A stretch of DNA of 64,000 bases from Nocardioides perillae (GTDB lineage Bacteria > Actinomycetota > Actinomycetes > Propionibacteriales > Nocardioidaceae). The position numbers were made by a program, and so were the translations under genes. This document shows, one piece after another, positions 27,025 through 34,861 of this stretch; positions within the stretch are counted from its first letter, which is position 1, and each line of letters starts with the position of its first letter. The notes beneath the pieces were generated by a model. That model did no database searches. It saw nothing but the letters and a program-made list of their open reading frames with translations, and was not told where the DNA came from. The stretch lies in contig NZ_JACCAC010000001.1 in NCBI RefSeq assembly GCF_013409425.1, positions 3,348,001 through 3,412,000 on the forward strand, given 5' to 3'.

Positions 27025-27705
27025 TCAGTCCTGCTCGGGGACGACGTCGCCCTCGCCGGACTCGGTGCCCTCGCCCTCGGCGGCGGCGTCGGACGCCTCG
27101 TCCTTCTCGATGCCGGCGTCGGCCTCGGCCTCGGCGAGCTCGGCCTCGAGCTGCTCCTCGGTCTGCGCCTGCGACACGTTGACGACCAGCGTCTCGGCGT
27201 CGGTCAGGAGGGTGGTGCCCGAGGGGAGGGTGAGGTCGGAGGCGAGCACCTGGGTGCCGGCCTCGGCACCCTCGACGGAGACCTCGATCGACTCGGGGAT
27301 GTGGGTGGCCTCGGCCTCGACGGAGACCACGGCGCTCTCGACGGTCACCAGCGTCTCGGCGGCGGCGTCGCCGGTGGTCACGACGGGCACGTCGACGGTG
27401 ACCTTCTCGCCCTTCCTCACCGCGACGAAGTCGACGTGCTCGAGGGTGCGGCGGATCGGGTCGACCTGCACCTGCTTGGTGAGCGCCAGCTGCTCGGAGC
27501 CGTCGACGACCAGCGTCAGCAGGGCGTTGGCGCCGCCGTGCTTGAGCGCCAGCCAGGTCTCGTGGCCCGGGAGCGTGAGGTGCTGGGGCTCGGCGCCGTG
27601 GCCGTAGACGACCGCGGGCACCTTGTCGGCGCGACGGATGCGGCGGGCCGCGCCCTTGCCGAACTCGGTGCGGGTCTCGGCCTGGATAGTGGACTCGTCG
27701 CTCAT
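27025..27705 (-). CDS. rplY: 50S ribosomal protein L25/general stress protein Ctc
   Basis: 226 aa, the long CTC form. The N-terminal L25 5S-rRNA-binding domain includes [36 protein letters not shown] and [16 protein letters not shown]. The C-terminal TL5/CTC beta domain covers about 100-190. The last 35 residues are an acidic Glu/Ala-rich tail, common in actinobacteria. It binds 5S rRNA in the large subunit. The ATG at 27705 has GAGGAG upstream. The 200-bp leader holds a hairpin at 27870-27889. Confidence 0.95.
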   Translation of the reverse strand: MSDESTIQAETRTEFGKGAARRIRRADKVPAVVYGHGAEPQHLTLPGHETWLALKHGGANALLTLVVDGSEQLALTKQVQVDPIRRTLEHVDFVAVRKGEKVTVDVPVVTTGDAAAETLVTVESAVVSVEAEATHIPESIEVSVEGAEAGTQVLASDLTLPSGTTLLTDAETLVVNVSQAQTEEQLEAELAEAEADAGIEKDEASDAAAEGEGTESGEGDVVPEQD

Positions 27706-27869
27706 CGGTCTCTCCTCGTGGTGCTCGTGCGTGTGCGTGCGTCGTGCAGGTCGGGGTGTGCGGGGCGGGGCCGGACAGACGAAGCGCCACGCGTCCGTGA
27801 GGACAGCGCGGCGCGGGCCGGCCCTGTCGATCACGGAGCCGGTCGTCGACCGCTCCCTCGCCGAGGCAA

Positions 27870-27889
27870 CCGCGGCAGTCTAGCCGCGG
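27870..27889 (-). promoter_or_regulatory. Hairpin overlapping a possible -10 between prs and rplY
   Basis: CCGCGGC-AGTCTA-GCCGCGG forms a 7-bp stem 26 bp after the prs stop. Its loop reads TAGACT on the minus strand, a possible -10 for rplY about 170 bp upstream of the start. It may be a terminator for prs, a promoter for rplY, or both. Confidence 0.4.
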
Positions 27890-27914
27890 CGGCGGGGGGA
27901 GGCGAAATCGCTGG

Positions 27915-28895
27915 TCAGGCGTGCCCGTCGAACATCGAGGTCACGGAGCCGTCCTCGAAGACCTCGCGGATGGCGCGGGCGACCAGCGGTGCGATCGAGA
28001 GGACCGTGAGCTTGTCGAAGACGCGGTCCTCGGGGATCGGCAGCGTGTTGGTCACGATGACCTCCATCGCCGGGCTGTTCTTGAGCCGGTCGACGGCCGG
28101 GTCGGACAGGATCGGGTGGGTCGCGGCGATGACGACGCCCGCGGCGCCGTCGGCCATCAATGCCTCGGCCGCCTTCACGATCGTGCCGCCCGTGTCGATC
28201 ATGTCGTCGGTGAGCACGCAGACCTTGCCCGCGACCTCGCCGACGACGCGGTTGGCGACCGTCTCGTTGGGCCGGTCGGTGCGCCGGGTCTTGTGGATGA
28301 ACGCCAGCGGGACGCCACCGAGCTTGGCCGACCACCGCTCGGCCACCTTGATGCGCCCGGCGTCGGGCGAGACCACCGCGAGCTCCTCGTGGCCGTACTT
28401 CGCCTTGACGTAGTCGGTGAGGATCGGCAGCGCCATCAGGTGGTCGACGGGGCCGTCGAAGTAGCCCTGGATCTGGTCGGCGTGCAGGTCGACGGAGATC
28501 AGCCGGTCGGCGCCGGCGGTCTTGAACAGGTCGGCCATGAGCCGCGCCGAGATCGGCTCGCGGCCGCGGTGCTTCTTGTCCTGGCGGGCGTAGCCGTAGA
28601 ACGGCATGACCACGGTGATGCGCTTGGCCGAGGCGCGCTTGAGCGCGTCGACCATGATCAGGTGCTCCATGATCCACTCGTTGATCGGCGCCGTGTGGCT
28701 CTGGATCACGAAGGCGTCGCAGCCGCGCACCGACTCCTCGTAGCGCACGTAGATCTCGGAGTTGGCGAACTCGTAGGCCGACTGCGGGACCAGCTCGGTG
28801 CCGAGGAGGTCGACCACCTCGTGCGCCAGACCGGGGTGCGCCCGGCCGCTGAAGACCATGAGGTTCTTCTCGGTGGTCCGCTTCATTCCGCTCAC
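27915..28895 (-). CDS. prs: Ribose-phosphate pyrophosphokinase
   Basis: 326 aa, standard length. It makes PRPP from ribose 5-phosphate and ATP for purine, pyrimidine, His, Trp and NAD synthesis. Key motifs: MVFSGRAHPGLAHEVVDLLG, FANSEIYVRYEESVRGCD, PFYGYARQDKKHRGREPIS, VDLHADQIQGYFDGPVDHL, VVSPDAGRIKVAERWSAKLG and the PRPP loop VLTDDMIDTGGTIVKAAE. The start is GTG at 28895, or ATG three codons later. It lies 41 bp downstream of glmU, the conserved glmU-prs operon. Confidence 0.97.
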   Translation of the reverse strand: MSGMKRTTEKNLMVFSGRAHPGLAHEVVDLLGTELVPQSAYEFANSEIYVRYEESVRGCDAFVIQSHTAPINEWIMEHLIMVDALKRASAKRITVVMPFYGYARQDKKHRGREPISARLMADLFKTAGADRLISVDLHADQIQGYFDGPVDHLMALPILTDYVKAKYGHEELAVVSPDAGRIKVAERWSAKLGGVPLAFIHKTRRTDRPNETVANRVVGEVAGKVCVLTDDMIDTGGTIVKAAEALMADGAAGVVIAATHPILSDPAVDRLKNSPAMEVIVTNTLPIPEDRVFDKLTVLSIAPLVARAIREVFEDGSVTSMFDGHA

Positions 28896-28936
28896 GTGGG
28901 AGCCGCCCTTCGGTCGCGACGAGGGTTGCCTCGGCG

Positions 28937-30442
28937 TCAGGATTCTGGACCCTCCGCGGCGCGCGCCCCAACTCCGGGACCGCCACTGTGAGACGTCTCT
29001 CCTCCACCGGGCGGCCGCCCGCCGGCCACCTGCGCGTCACGCGCGGCGTCGGCCTGCGCCGTGCCGGCGCGCTTCTCCTGCGCCCAGCCCTCGAGGTGGC
29101 GCTGCGGCCCCGCCGAGAGCGCGAGCGCACCCGGGGGCACGTCGCGGCGCACGACCGTGCCGCCGCCGGTGCTGGCGCCGTCGCCGATGACGACCGGCGC
29201 GACGAAGGTGTTGTTGGAGCCGGTGCGGGCGTGGCGTCCGACGACGGTGCGGTGCTTGGCGACGCCGTCGTAGTTGGCGAAGATCGTGCCGGCCCCGATG
29301 TTGCTGCCCTCCCCCACCTCGGCGTCGCCGACGTAGGACAGGTGCGGCACCTTGGCACCGTCGCCCAGGCGGGCGTTCTTGGTCTCGACGAAGGCGCCCA
29401 CCTTGCCCGCCCGGCCCAGCTGCGTGCCAGGGCGCAGGTAGGAGAACGGACCGACCTCGGCCTCGTCGCCGACGACCGCCTCGCGGCCGTGGGTGCGCAC
29501 CACGCGGGCGCCGCGACCGACGCGGCAGTCCTCCAACGTGGTGTCGGGGCCGACGACCGCGTCCTCGGCCACCTCGGTGCGCCCGAGCAGCTGCGTGCCG
29601 GGCAGCAGGGTGACGTCCTGGCCGAGCACCACGTCGGCGTCGACCCAGGTCGTGGCGGGGTCGACCACGGTGACGCCAGCCTGCATCCAGCGGGTGAGGG
29701 TGCGCTCGTTCAGCAGCCGGCCGAGCTCGGCGAGCTGGGCGCGGTCGTTGGCGCCCTCGGTCTGCGCGACGTCGTCGACCGGCCAGGCCCCGACCGTGAG
29801 ACCGGCGTCGCGCGCCAGGCCGACGACGTCGGTGAGGTAGTACTCGCCCTTGGCGTTGTCGTTGCCGATGCGGGGCAGGGCCTCGACGAGGAAGGCGGCG
29901 TCGAAGGCGAGGATGCCGGAGTTGATCTCGGCGATCTCGCGCTGCTCGGCGGTGGCGTCCTTCTCCTCCACGACCGCGACCACGTCGCCGTCGTCGCCGC
30001 GCACGACGCGGCCGTAGCCGAAGGGGTCGGGCACGACGCCCGACAGGATGCTGACCGCGCACTGCGCCGCCTCGTGCTGGGCGACGAAGGCGCGCAGGCT
30101 CTCGCCCTCCAGGAGCGGGGTGTCGCCGGTGACGACGACGACCGTGCCGTCGGTGACCCCCGCGGTGTCGACGGCGCAGCGCACGGCGTGGCCGGTGCCC
30201 TCCTGGGTCTCCTGCACGGCGAGCACCGCGGCCGGCGCCAGCTCGCGCACGTGGGCGGAGACCTGCTCGCGCTGCGTGCCCACCACGACGACCACCCGGC
30301 CGGGCTCGGTCGCGGCGACCGCGTGCAGCACGTGGCCGAGCATGCTGCGCCCGCCGATGCGGTGCAGCACTTTCATCACCTTGGACTTCATGCGGGTGCC
30401 GCCGCCGGCGGCCAGCACGATCACCGTGAGGTCCTGGGTCAT
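28937..30442 (-). CDS. glmU: Bifunctional GlcNAc-1-P uridyltransferase / GlcN-1-P acetyltransferase
   Basis: 501 aa. The N-terminal pyrophosphorylase domain has VIVLAAGGGTRMKSKVMKVL, the Rossmann nucleotide loop. QETQEGTGHAVRCAV and EINSGILAFDAAFL follow. From about residue 250 a left-handed beta helix of hexapeptide repeats (VVDPATTWVDADVVLGQDV onward) carries the acetyltransferase, with KVPHLSYVGDAEVGEGSNIG and GSNNTFVAPVVIGDGA. It makes UDP-GlcNAc for peptidoglycan. The last 40 residues are a variable tail. The ATG has TAGGGT 6 nt upstream. Confidence 0.97.
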   Translation of the reverse strand: MTQDLTVIVLAAGGGTRMKSKVMKVLHRIGGRSMLGHVLHAVAATEPGRVVVVVGTQREQVSAHVRELAPAAVLAVQETQEGTGHAVRCAVDTAGVTDGTVVVVTGDTPLLEGESLRAFVAQHEAAQCAVSILSGVVPDPFGYGRVVRGDDGDVVAVVEEKDATAEQREIAEINSGILAFDAAFLVEALPRIGNDNAKGEYYLTDVVGLARDAGLTVGAWPVDDVAQTEGANDRAQLAELGRLLNERTLTRWMQAGVTVVDPATTWVDADVVLGQDVTLLPGTQLLGRTEVAEDAVVGPDTTLEDCRVGRGARVVRTHGREAVVGDEAEVGPFSYLRPGTQLGRAGKVGAFVETKNARLGDGAKVPHLSYVGDAEVGEGSNIGAGTIFANYDGVAKHRTVVGRHARTGSNNTFVAPVVIGDGASTGGGTVVRRDVPPGALALSAGPQRHLEGWAQEKRAGTAQADAARDAQVAGGRPPGGGETSHSGGPGVGARAAEGPES

Positions 30443-30448
30443 GGGCTC

Positions 30449-30454
30449 ACCCTA
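30449..30454 (-). promoter_or_regulatory. Leaderless promoter -10 (TAGGGT) of glmU
   Basis: TAGGGT lies 6 nt before the ATG at 30442 on the minus strand, with no Shine-Dalgarno between. Confidence 0.6.
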
Positions 30455-30494
30455 GGACCTCACGGCGTCGTGGAGCTCGCCGCGGCCCGCCCGC

Positions 30495-32930
30495 TCAGCG
30501 CAGGCGGCGGCTGACCGCGCGCAGGACGCGCGCCCCGTCGTACCAGACCACGCGCACCGTGCGGGCGCCGCGCGGTGCCCGGGCGCCGAGGCGGAAGGCG
30601 TCGGCGCGGTGGTCGGTGAGCACCGCGGCGCTCGCCACGCGACGGCCGTCGACGAGCACCACCACGCGCTCGTCGCCGCGGGCCGGGCAGCCGGTCGCCC
30701 CCGTGCCGGGCGCAGCGGGGCACCGGTCGAACCGGTCCTGGGTGAGGTCGCCGTCGCGGTCGGGGCAGCCGGCGCCCGCCGACGGGCCCCGGTCGCGGTC
30801 GCACAGGTCGACGCTGTCGGGGACCCGGTCACCGTCGCGGTCGTCGGCCCGCGTGAGGCTCGTGAGCCGCGCCGTCAGGGTGTAGTCGGCCCCGGGCGAG
30901 AGCACCTCGAGCGGGTCGACCACGACCTGCAGGTCGCGTCGCGCCCACGGCACGGTGACCGTGACGGAGCCCTCGCCCTCGCGGGTCCCCGTCTCGGAGC
31001 CGCCCTTGACCGCCAGCGCCAGCAGGGTGCCGGGGTCGTCCCAGCGCAGCGTCACCTCGACCGCAGACTGCCGGCGCACCGGCAGGTCGACGACGTGCTT
31101 CGTGCCGACCGGCACGAGCGGCAGGCCGAAGCTGCTGTCCGCCGCGGTGAAGGAGTTGCCGCCCTCGTGCTGCAGGGTCAGCCGCTGGGTGCTGCGGGTC
31201 CGCGCGATCGGCGCGTCGAGCGAGCGCGCCGGGAGCGCCGGGCCGGTCACCGCGATCGGACGGCGCGCGGGTGCGACGTCGTCGGTGGCGAGCCAGTCGT
31301 TGGTGCGGGCGTGCACGCCGGTCATGCCCTGCACGTCGTAGGGCGCGTCGATGCGCTGGTCGGCCAGGTAGGCCCGCGGGATGCGGAAGCGCACCGTGCC
31401 CGCGTCGGCGTCCCACGTCGAGGTGCCGCGGGGCATGGTCGTGCCCTGGCCGTTGTCGAGCGTGGTGGGCGTGCCGTCGGTCGTGCCGTTGGCGACGAAG
31501 GAGTCGAAGCGGCGACCGCTCACCAGCAGCGAGTACGCCGTCACCGACGCGCCGTCCGTGACCGGGTTGACCTGGCCCACGCGGAGCACCGCCTCGAGGT
31601 GGTCGCGGGTGACCCGCACGCTGACCCGCTCGATGTCGGTGATCGGGGTCAGCGCGTCGCCGCTGGCGTCGTCGGCCGCGCCGGAGCGGGCGGTGACGGG
31701 GCGACCGAGCGGCACGCGGGCGGCGGTGCCGGCGACCGCGAGCCGACCACCGCGCACGTCGACCCGCGCGGTGAGCCGGGGGCGGGTCGTGGCGACCGGC
31801 GCCGGGGTCCAGTCGGTCGCGGCGGCGCCGGGCAGCGGCGCCACGTCGGGCTGGGGGCAGTCCTGGGGGTCGCCGGTGGCGGAGGCGTAGTGGTGGTCGT
31901 CGGGGTGCTGCACGTGGAAGGAGCTGGTGCCGTCGCCCTCGACGTCGTTGGGCTCCAGCTCGTCCTTCGCGGTGACCTTCCCGTCGCCGTCGCGGTCGAG
32001 GTACTTGCTCATCTGCAGCGCGAAGCCCTCCACGTCGAGCGTCGAGACGCACTTCGCCAGGCCCGGCGGGTCGGTGGAGTAGGCCATGATGTCGTTGACC
32101 GCGGTCGGGCCCCAGGGGCCGTCGGCGCCGTCGCCCACGTGGCCGAGCGTCAGGCAGTGGCCCACCTCGTGCGAGACGAGGTCGAAGAGGCCGAAGAAGT
32201 CGGTCGTGCCGGGCACGGGGTCGACCGCGCCGTTGACGGCGAAGCAGACGTTGCCGCCCACGCCGCCGCAGTCCTCGACGTAGATGCCGCCGGCCTCGCC
32301 GTGGTGGCCGTCGTAGCCCTCCACGTCCTCCCAGGCGTCGAGGCTGAAGACCTGCGACGGCACCTCGACCTCCTGGCAGGGCACGCCCTCGCCGTCGGTG
32401 ATGCCGATCTGGGAGGCGAAGTCGGAGGGGTCGATGCCGATGCCGATGCCGCCCGCGGGGTTGCTGGCGACGACGACGATCTCGGGGTCGACGAGGTTGA
32501 GCACCTCGGCCGGGCCGCCCTCGGGGTCGACGGGCACGCCGTACCCGCGGACGCGGAAGTCGGTGCCGTCGCGCAGCCACTCCATGCCCATCTGGCCGGC
32601 GAGCATGTCGAGCCCGCCCTCCCACATGTCGATGGACTGCTGCACCACCCGCAGGTCGCGCTCGGCGAACGGCGAGACCGGCACCAGCACGGCCACGTCG
32701 ACCCGGGGGGTGTCGAGGGCGTTCAGGCCCACCTTCAGGTGGTAGCACTCGTTGTCCGGGTTGGCCGGGTCGAGGTCGAGGACGCAGCCGGCCGGCAGCC
32801 GCTGGTCGCCGAAGTGGGCGCGGACGTAGGAGTCGCCGGGCGCGCTCAGCGCGGGGACGCCGGCGAGCACGAGGACGGCTGCCACGAGCGCCATCGCGAG
32901 GTGGCGCCAGCGGGGGGTGCGGGGGGTCAT
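30495..32930 (-). CDS. Secreted metzincin-like metalloprotease with calcium-binding repeats
   Basis: 811 aa. The signal peptide is MALVAAVLVLAGVPALSAPG. The catalytic region (about 75-300) has the zinc motif HEVGHCLTLGHVGD at about 255 and a Met-turn NDIMAYSTDPP, so it is metzincin-like. The residue normally Gly at position 8 of HExxHxxGxxH is Thr, with Gly two residues later. EF-hand-like KYLDRDGDGKVTAKDE follows. The middle is beta-rich. Near the C-terminus are thrombospondin type 3-like repeats (DDRDGDRVPDSVDLCD, CPDRDGDLTQDRFDRC), then a beta domain ending in Arg-rich sequence. It is probably exported and Ca-stabilised. The substrate is unknown. Confidence 0.8.
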   Translation of the reverse strand: MTPRTPRWRHLAMALVAAVLVLAGVPALSAPGDSYVRAHFGDQRLPAGCVLDLDPANPDNECYHLKVGLNALDTPRVDVAVLVPVSPFAERDLRVVQQSIDMWEGGLDMLAGQMGMEWLRDGTDFRVRGYGVPVDPEGGPAEVLNLVDPEIVVVASNPAGGIGIGIDPSDFASQIGITDGEGVPCQEVEVPSQVFSLDAWEDVEGYDGHHGEAGGIYVEDCGGVGGNVCFAVNGAVDPVPGTTDFFGLFDLVSHEVGHCLTLGHVGDGADGPWGPTAVNDIMAYSTDPPGLAKCVSTLDVEGFALQMSKYLDRDGDGKVTAKDELEPNDVEGDGTSSFHVQHPDDHHYASATGDPQDCPQPDVAPLPGAAATDWTPAPVATTRPRLTARVDVRGGRLAVAGTAARVPLGRPVTARSGAADDASGDALTPITDIERVSVRVTRDHLEAVLRVGQVNPVTDGASVTAYSLLVSGRRFDSFVANGTTDGTPTTLDNGQGTTMPRGTSTWDADAGTVRFRIPRAYLADQRIDAPYDVQGMTGVHARTNDWLATDDVAPARRPIAVTGPALPARSLDAPIARTRSTQRLTLQHEGGNSFTAADSSFGLPLVPVGTKHVVDLPVRRQSAVEVTLRWDDPGTLLALAVKGGSETGTREGEGSVTVTVPWARRDLQVVVDPLEVLSPGADYTLTARLTSLTRADDRDGDRVPDSVDLCDRDRGPSAGAGCPDRDGDLTQDRFDRCPAAPGTGATGCPARGDERVVVLVDGRRVASAAVLTDHRADAFRLGARAPRGARTVRVVWYDGARVLRAVSRRLR

Positions 32931-32982
32931 GCCCCGCTCAACGGGCGAGCGCGCCGCAGGCTACGCGCCAGTAGCCGTGGAG

Positions 32983-33061
32983 CTCCCCGGGTAGGAGTCG
33001 AACCTACGTCGCTAGTCCTGATTCAAAGTCAGGCGGGCCCTGCCGGCAGACCAACCGGGGA
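32983..33061 (-). tRNA. tRNA-Gln (UUG)
   Basis: 79 nt without CCA. The acceptor is TCCCCGG/CCGGGGA with discriminator G, as usual for Gln. The anticodon stem CCTGA/TCAGG encloses CTTTGAA, giving anticodon TTG (33024-33026). The T-arm is GTAGG-TTCGACT-CCTAC. The variable loop is 9 nt and two nucleotides join the D- and anticodon stems, both slightly longer than standard. TAGGCT about 28 nt upstream (33089-33094) is a plausible -10. Confidence 0.88.
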
Positions 33062-33131
33062 ACGCGCTCCCGTGGGGGCGCCGGCCCAGCCTAAGGCGCG
33101 CGGAGGGGTGACCGGTGCCCGCGTCGGGCCC

Positions 33132-33137
33132 TAGCCT
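33132..33137 (+). promoter_or_regulatory. Leaderless promoter -10 (TAGCCT) of ligC
   Basis: TAGCCT lies 6 nt before the GTG at 33144. Confidence 0.55.
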
Positions 33138-33143
33138 CGAGGC

Positions 33144-34289
33144 GTGGACCTCCCCGTGCAGCCGCCCGTGCAGCCCATGCTCGCCACGTCGGTCGCGGGC
33201 ATCCCCGACCCGCAGCGCCACAGCGTGGGCGACGTGCCGGGGCTCTCCTTCGAGCCGAAGTGGGACGGCTTCCGGTGCCTGGTCTTCAAGGACGGCGACG
33301 AGGTCGAGCTGACCAGCCGCGGCAGCAAGCCGCTGACCCGCTACTTCCCCGAGGTGGTGCAGGCGGCGCGGGCGCAGCTCCCCGAGCGCGTCGTCCTCGA
33401 CGGCGAGCTCTTCTGCTCCAGCCGCGACCAGGTGCCGCCGCGCCTGGAGTTCGAGACGCTGCAGGAGCGCATCCACCCGGCCGCCTCGCGCGTGGCGATG
33501 CTCAGCGGCCTCACCCCCGCGGGCTTCGTCGCCTTCGACCTGCTCGCCCTGGGCGACACCTCCTACGTCGAGCGCCCCTTCGCCGAGCGGCGCGCCGCCC
33601 TCGAGCAGGCGCTCGCCGGGCTGCCCGGCGTGTCCGACCCCACCGAGCCCGCGACCGGCTTCCACCTCACCCGCACCACCACCGACCCGGCCGAGGCCGA
33701 GCGCTGGTTCCACCAGTTCGAGGGCGCCGGCCTCGACGGCGTGGTCGCCAAGCCGCTGGGCGCGGCGTACTCCCCCGGCAAGCGCACCATGCTGAAGATC
33801 AAGCACCGCCGCACCGCCGACGTCGTGCTCGCGGGCCTGCGCGAGCACAAGACCTCCACCCCCGAGCGCCCGCTGCTCGGCTCGCTGCTCCTCGGGCTGT
33901 ACGCCGAGGGGGCGCTGCAGCACGTCGGCGTCGCGGCCAGCTTCACCGAGCAGCGGCGCGCCGCGCTGTGGCAGGAGCTGCAACCGCTGGTCTGCGGCAT
34001 CGACGAGCACCCGTGGAGCGCCTGGGCGGGCGACGCGGTGGCCAACCCGGAGCGGGTGCCCGGCACCCAGTCGCGGTGGTCGGCGGGCAAGGACCTCTCC
34101 TTCACCCCGCTGCGGCCCGAGCGGGTGCTCGAGGTGGGTTACGACCACATGGAGGGCCGCCGCTTCCGCCACACCGCGCAGTTCAAGCGGTGGCGCGACG
34201 ACCGCGACCCGACCTCGTGCACCTACGAGCAGCTCGAGGAGCCCGTGGGCTACGACCTCACCGACGTCCTGACCGGAGGCACCCCGTGA
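33144..34289 (+). CDS. ligC: ATP-dependent DNA ligase, LigC type
   Basis: 381 aa. The adenylation domain has PMLATSV near the start and the nucleotidyl motif EPKWDGFRCLVF, in which the Lys (about 41) is adenylated. LTSRGSKPLTRYFPE, VVLDGELFC, FVAFDLLAL, GLDGVVAKPLGAAY and MLKIKHRRTADVV (motif V) follow. The C-terminal OB-fold ends with RPERVLEVGYDHMEGRRFRH. LigC works in base excision repair with primase-polymerases in mycobacteria. A primase-polymerase gene lies at 48439-49533, across the glycan island and pointing toward this gene. GTG start, probably leaderless. Confidence 0.95.
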   Translation: MDLPVQPPVQPMLATSVAGIPDPQRHSVGDVPGLSFEPKWDGFRCLVFKDGDEVELTSRGSKPLTRYFPEVVQAARAQLPERVVLDGELFCSSRDQVPPRLEFETLQERIHPAASRVAMLSGLTPAGFVAFDLLALGDTSYVERPFAERRAALEQALAGLPGVSDPTEPATGFHLTRTTTDPAEAERWFHQFEGAGLDGVVAKPLGAAYSPGKRTMLKIKHRRTADVVLAGLREHKTSTPERPLLGSLLLGLYAEGALQHVGVAASFTEQRRAALWQELQPLVCGIDEHPWSAWAGDAVANPERVPGTQSRWSAGKDLSFTPLRPERVLEVGYDHMEGRRFRHTAQFKRWRDDRDPTSCTYEQLEEPVGYDLTDVLTGGTP

Positions 34290-34834
34290 GCACCGCAGGC
34301 CCCGCAGGCCCCGCAGACCCTGCAGGTCCGAGCTACGACGTCGTCCTGCTCGTCGAGGAGGAGCTGAGCGAGGCCGACGCCCGCCAGGTCGTCGGTCTGC
34401 ACGAGGACCTCGACGAGCCGGTGCGCTACCACGTGCTGCTGCCGGCGGAGGACGCCGCGGTGCGCGTCGAGGCGGCGATGGGCACGCTGTCGGCCGGTGA
34501 GGTCGCGGCCACGCCGGCCTTCGCGCTGGGCGAGGTCGACCTCGCCGAGGTGCGGCGCGAGGCGCTGGCGCAGGCGGAGGGCGAGCTGGCCGCCACCCTC
34601 GCGCGGCTCCACGCGCTCGGCGCCGCCGCGGTCGGGGAGGTCGTGACCGCGCAGCCGGTCGCCGCCCTGCAGGAGACCGTCGCGCGGGTCGCGGGGCGCG
34701 AGGCCGTGGTGCTGACCCGGCCGCACGTCGTGGCCGAGTTCTTCCACGTCGACTGGACCTCGCGCGCCCGGCGCCACCTCGGCGTGCCGGTGCTGCACCT
34801 GCTCGAGCACGAGGACCCGCGGAGCGCTCCCTGA
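34286..34834 (+). CDS. Hypothetical protein coupled to ligC
   Basis: 182 aa, start GTG overlapping the ligC stop by 4 bp. After a Pro/Gly/Ala-rich tail of 15 residues it reads YDVVLLVEEELSEADARQVV, then a helical Ala/Glu-rich middle, TAQPVAALQETVARVAGREA and a C-terminal AEFFHVDWTSRARRHLGVP. The alternation of strands and helices hints at a small alpha/beta fold, loosely like universal stress proteins, but no ATP loop is seen. It is soluble, with no signal peptide. The function is unknown; coupling to ligC suggests co-expression. Confidence 0.75.
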   Translation: MSTAGPAGPADPAGPSYDVVLLVEEELSEADARQVVGLHEDLDEPVRYHVLLPAEDAAVRVEAAMGTLSAGEVAATPAFALGEVDLAEVRREALAQAEGELAATLARLHALGAAAVGEVVTAQPVAALQETVARVAGREAVVLTRPHVVAEFFHVDWTSRARRHLGVPVLHLLEHEDPRSAP

Positions 34835-34848
34835 GCCCCACGGCGTAC

Positions 34849-34854
34849 TAGGGT
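34849..34854 (+). promoter_or_regulatory. Leaderless promoter -10 (TAGGGT) at the start of the glycan island
   Basis: TAGGGT lies 7 nt before the GTG at 34862 and 15 nt after the stop of the preceding gene. Confidence 0.6.
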
Positions 34855-34861
34855 GCGGGCC

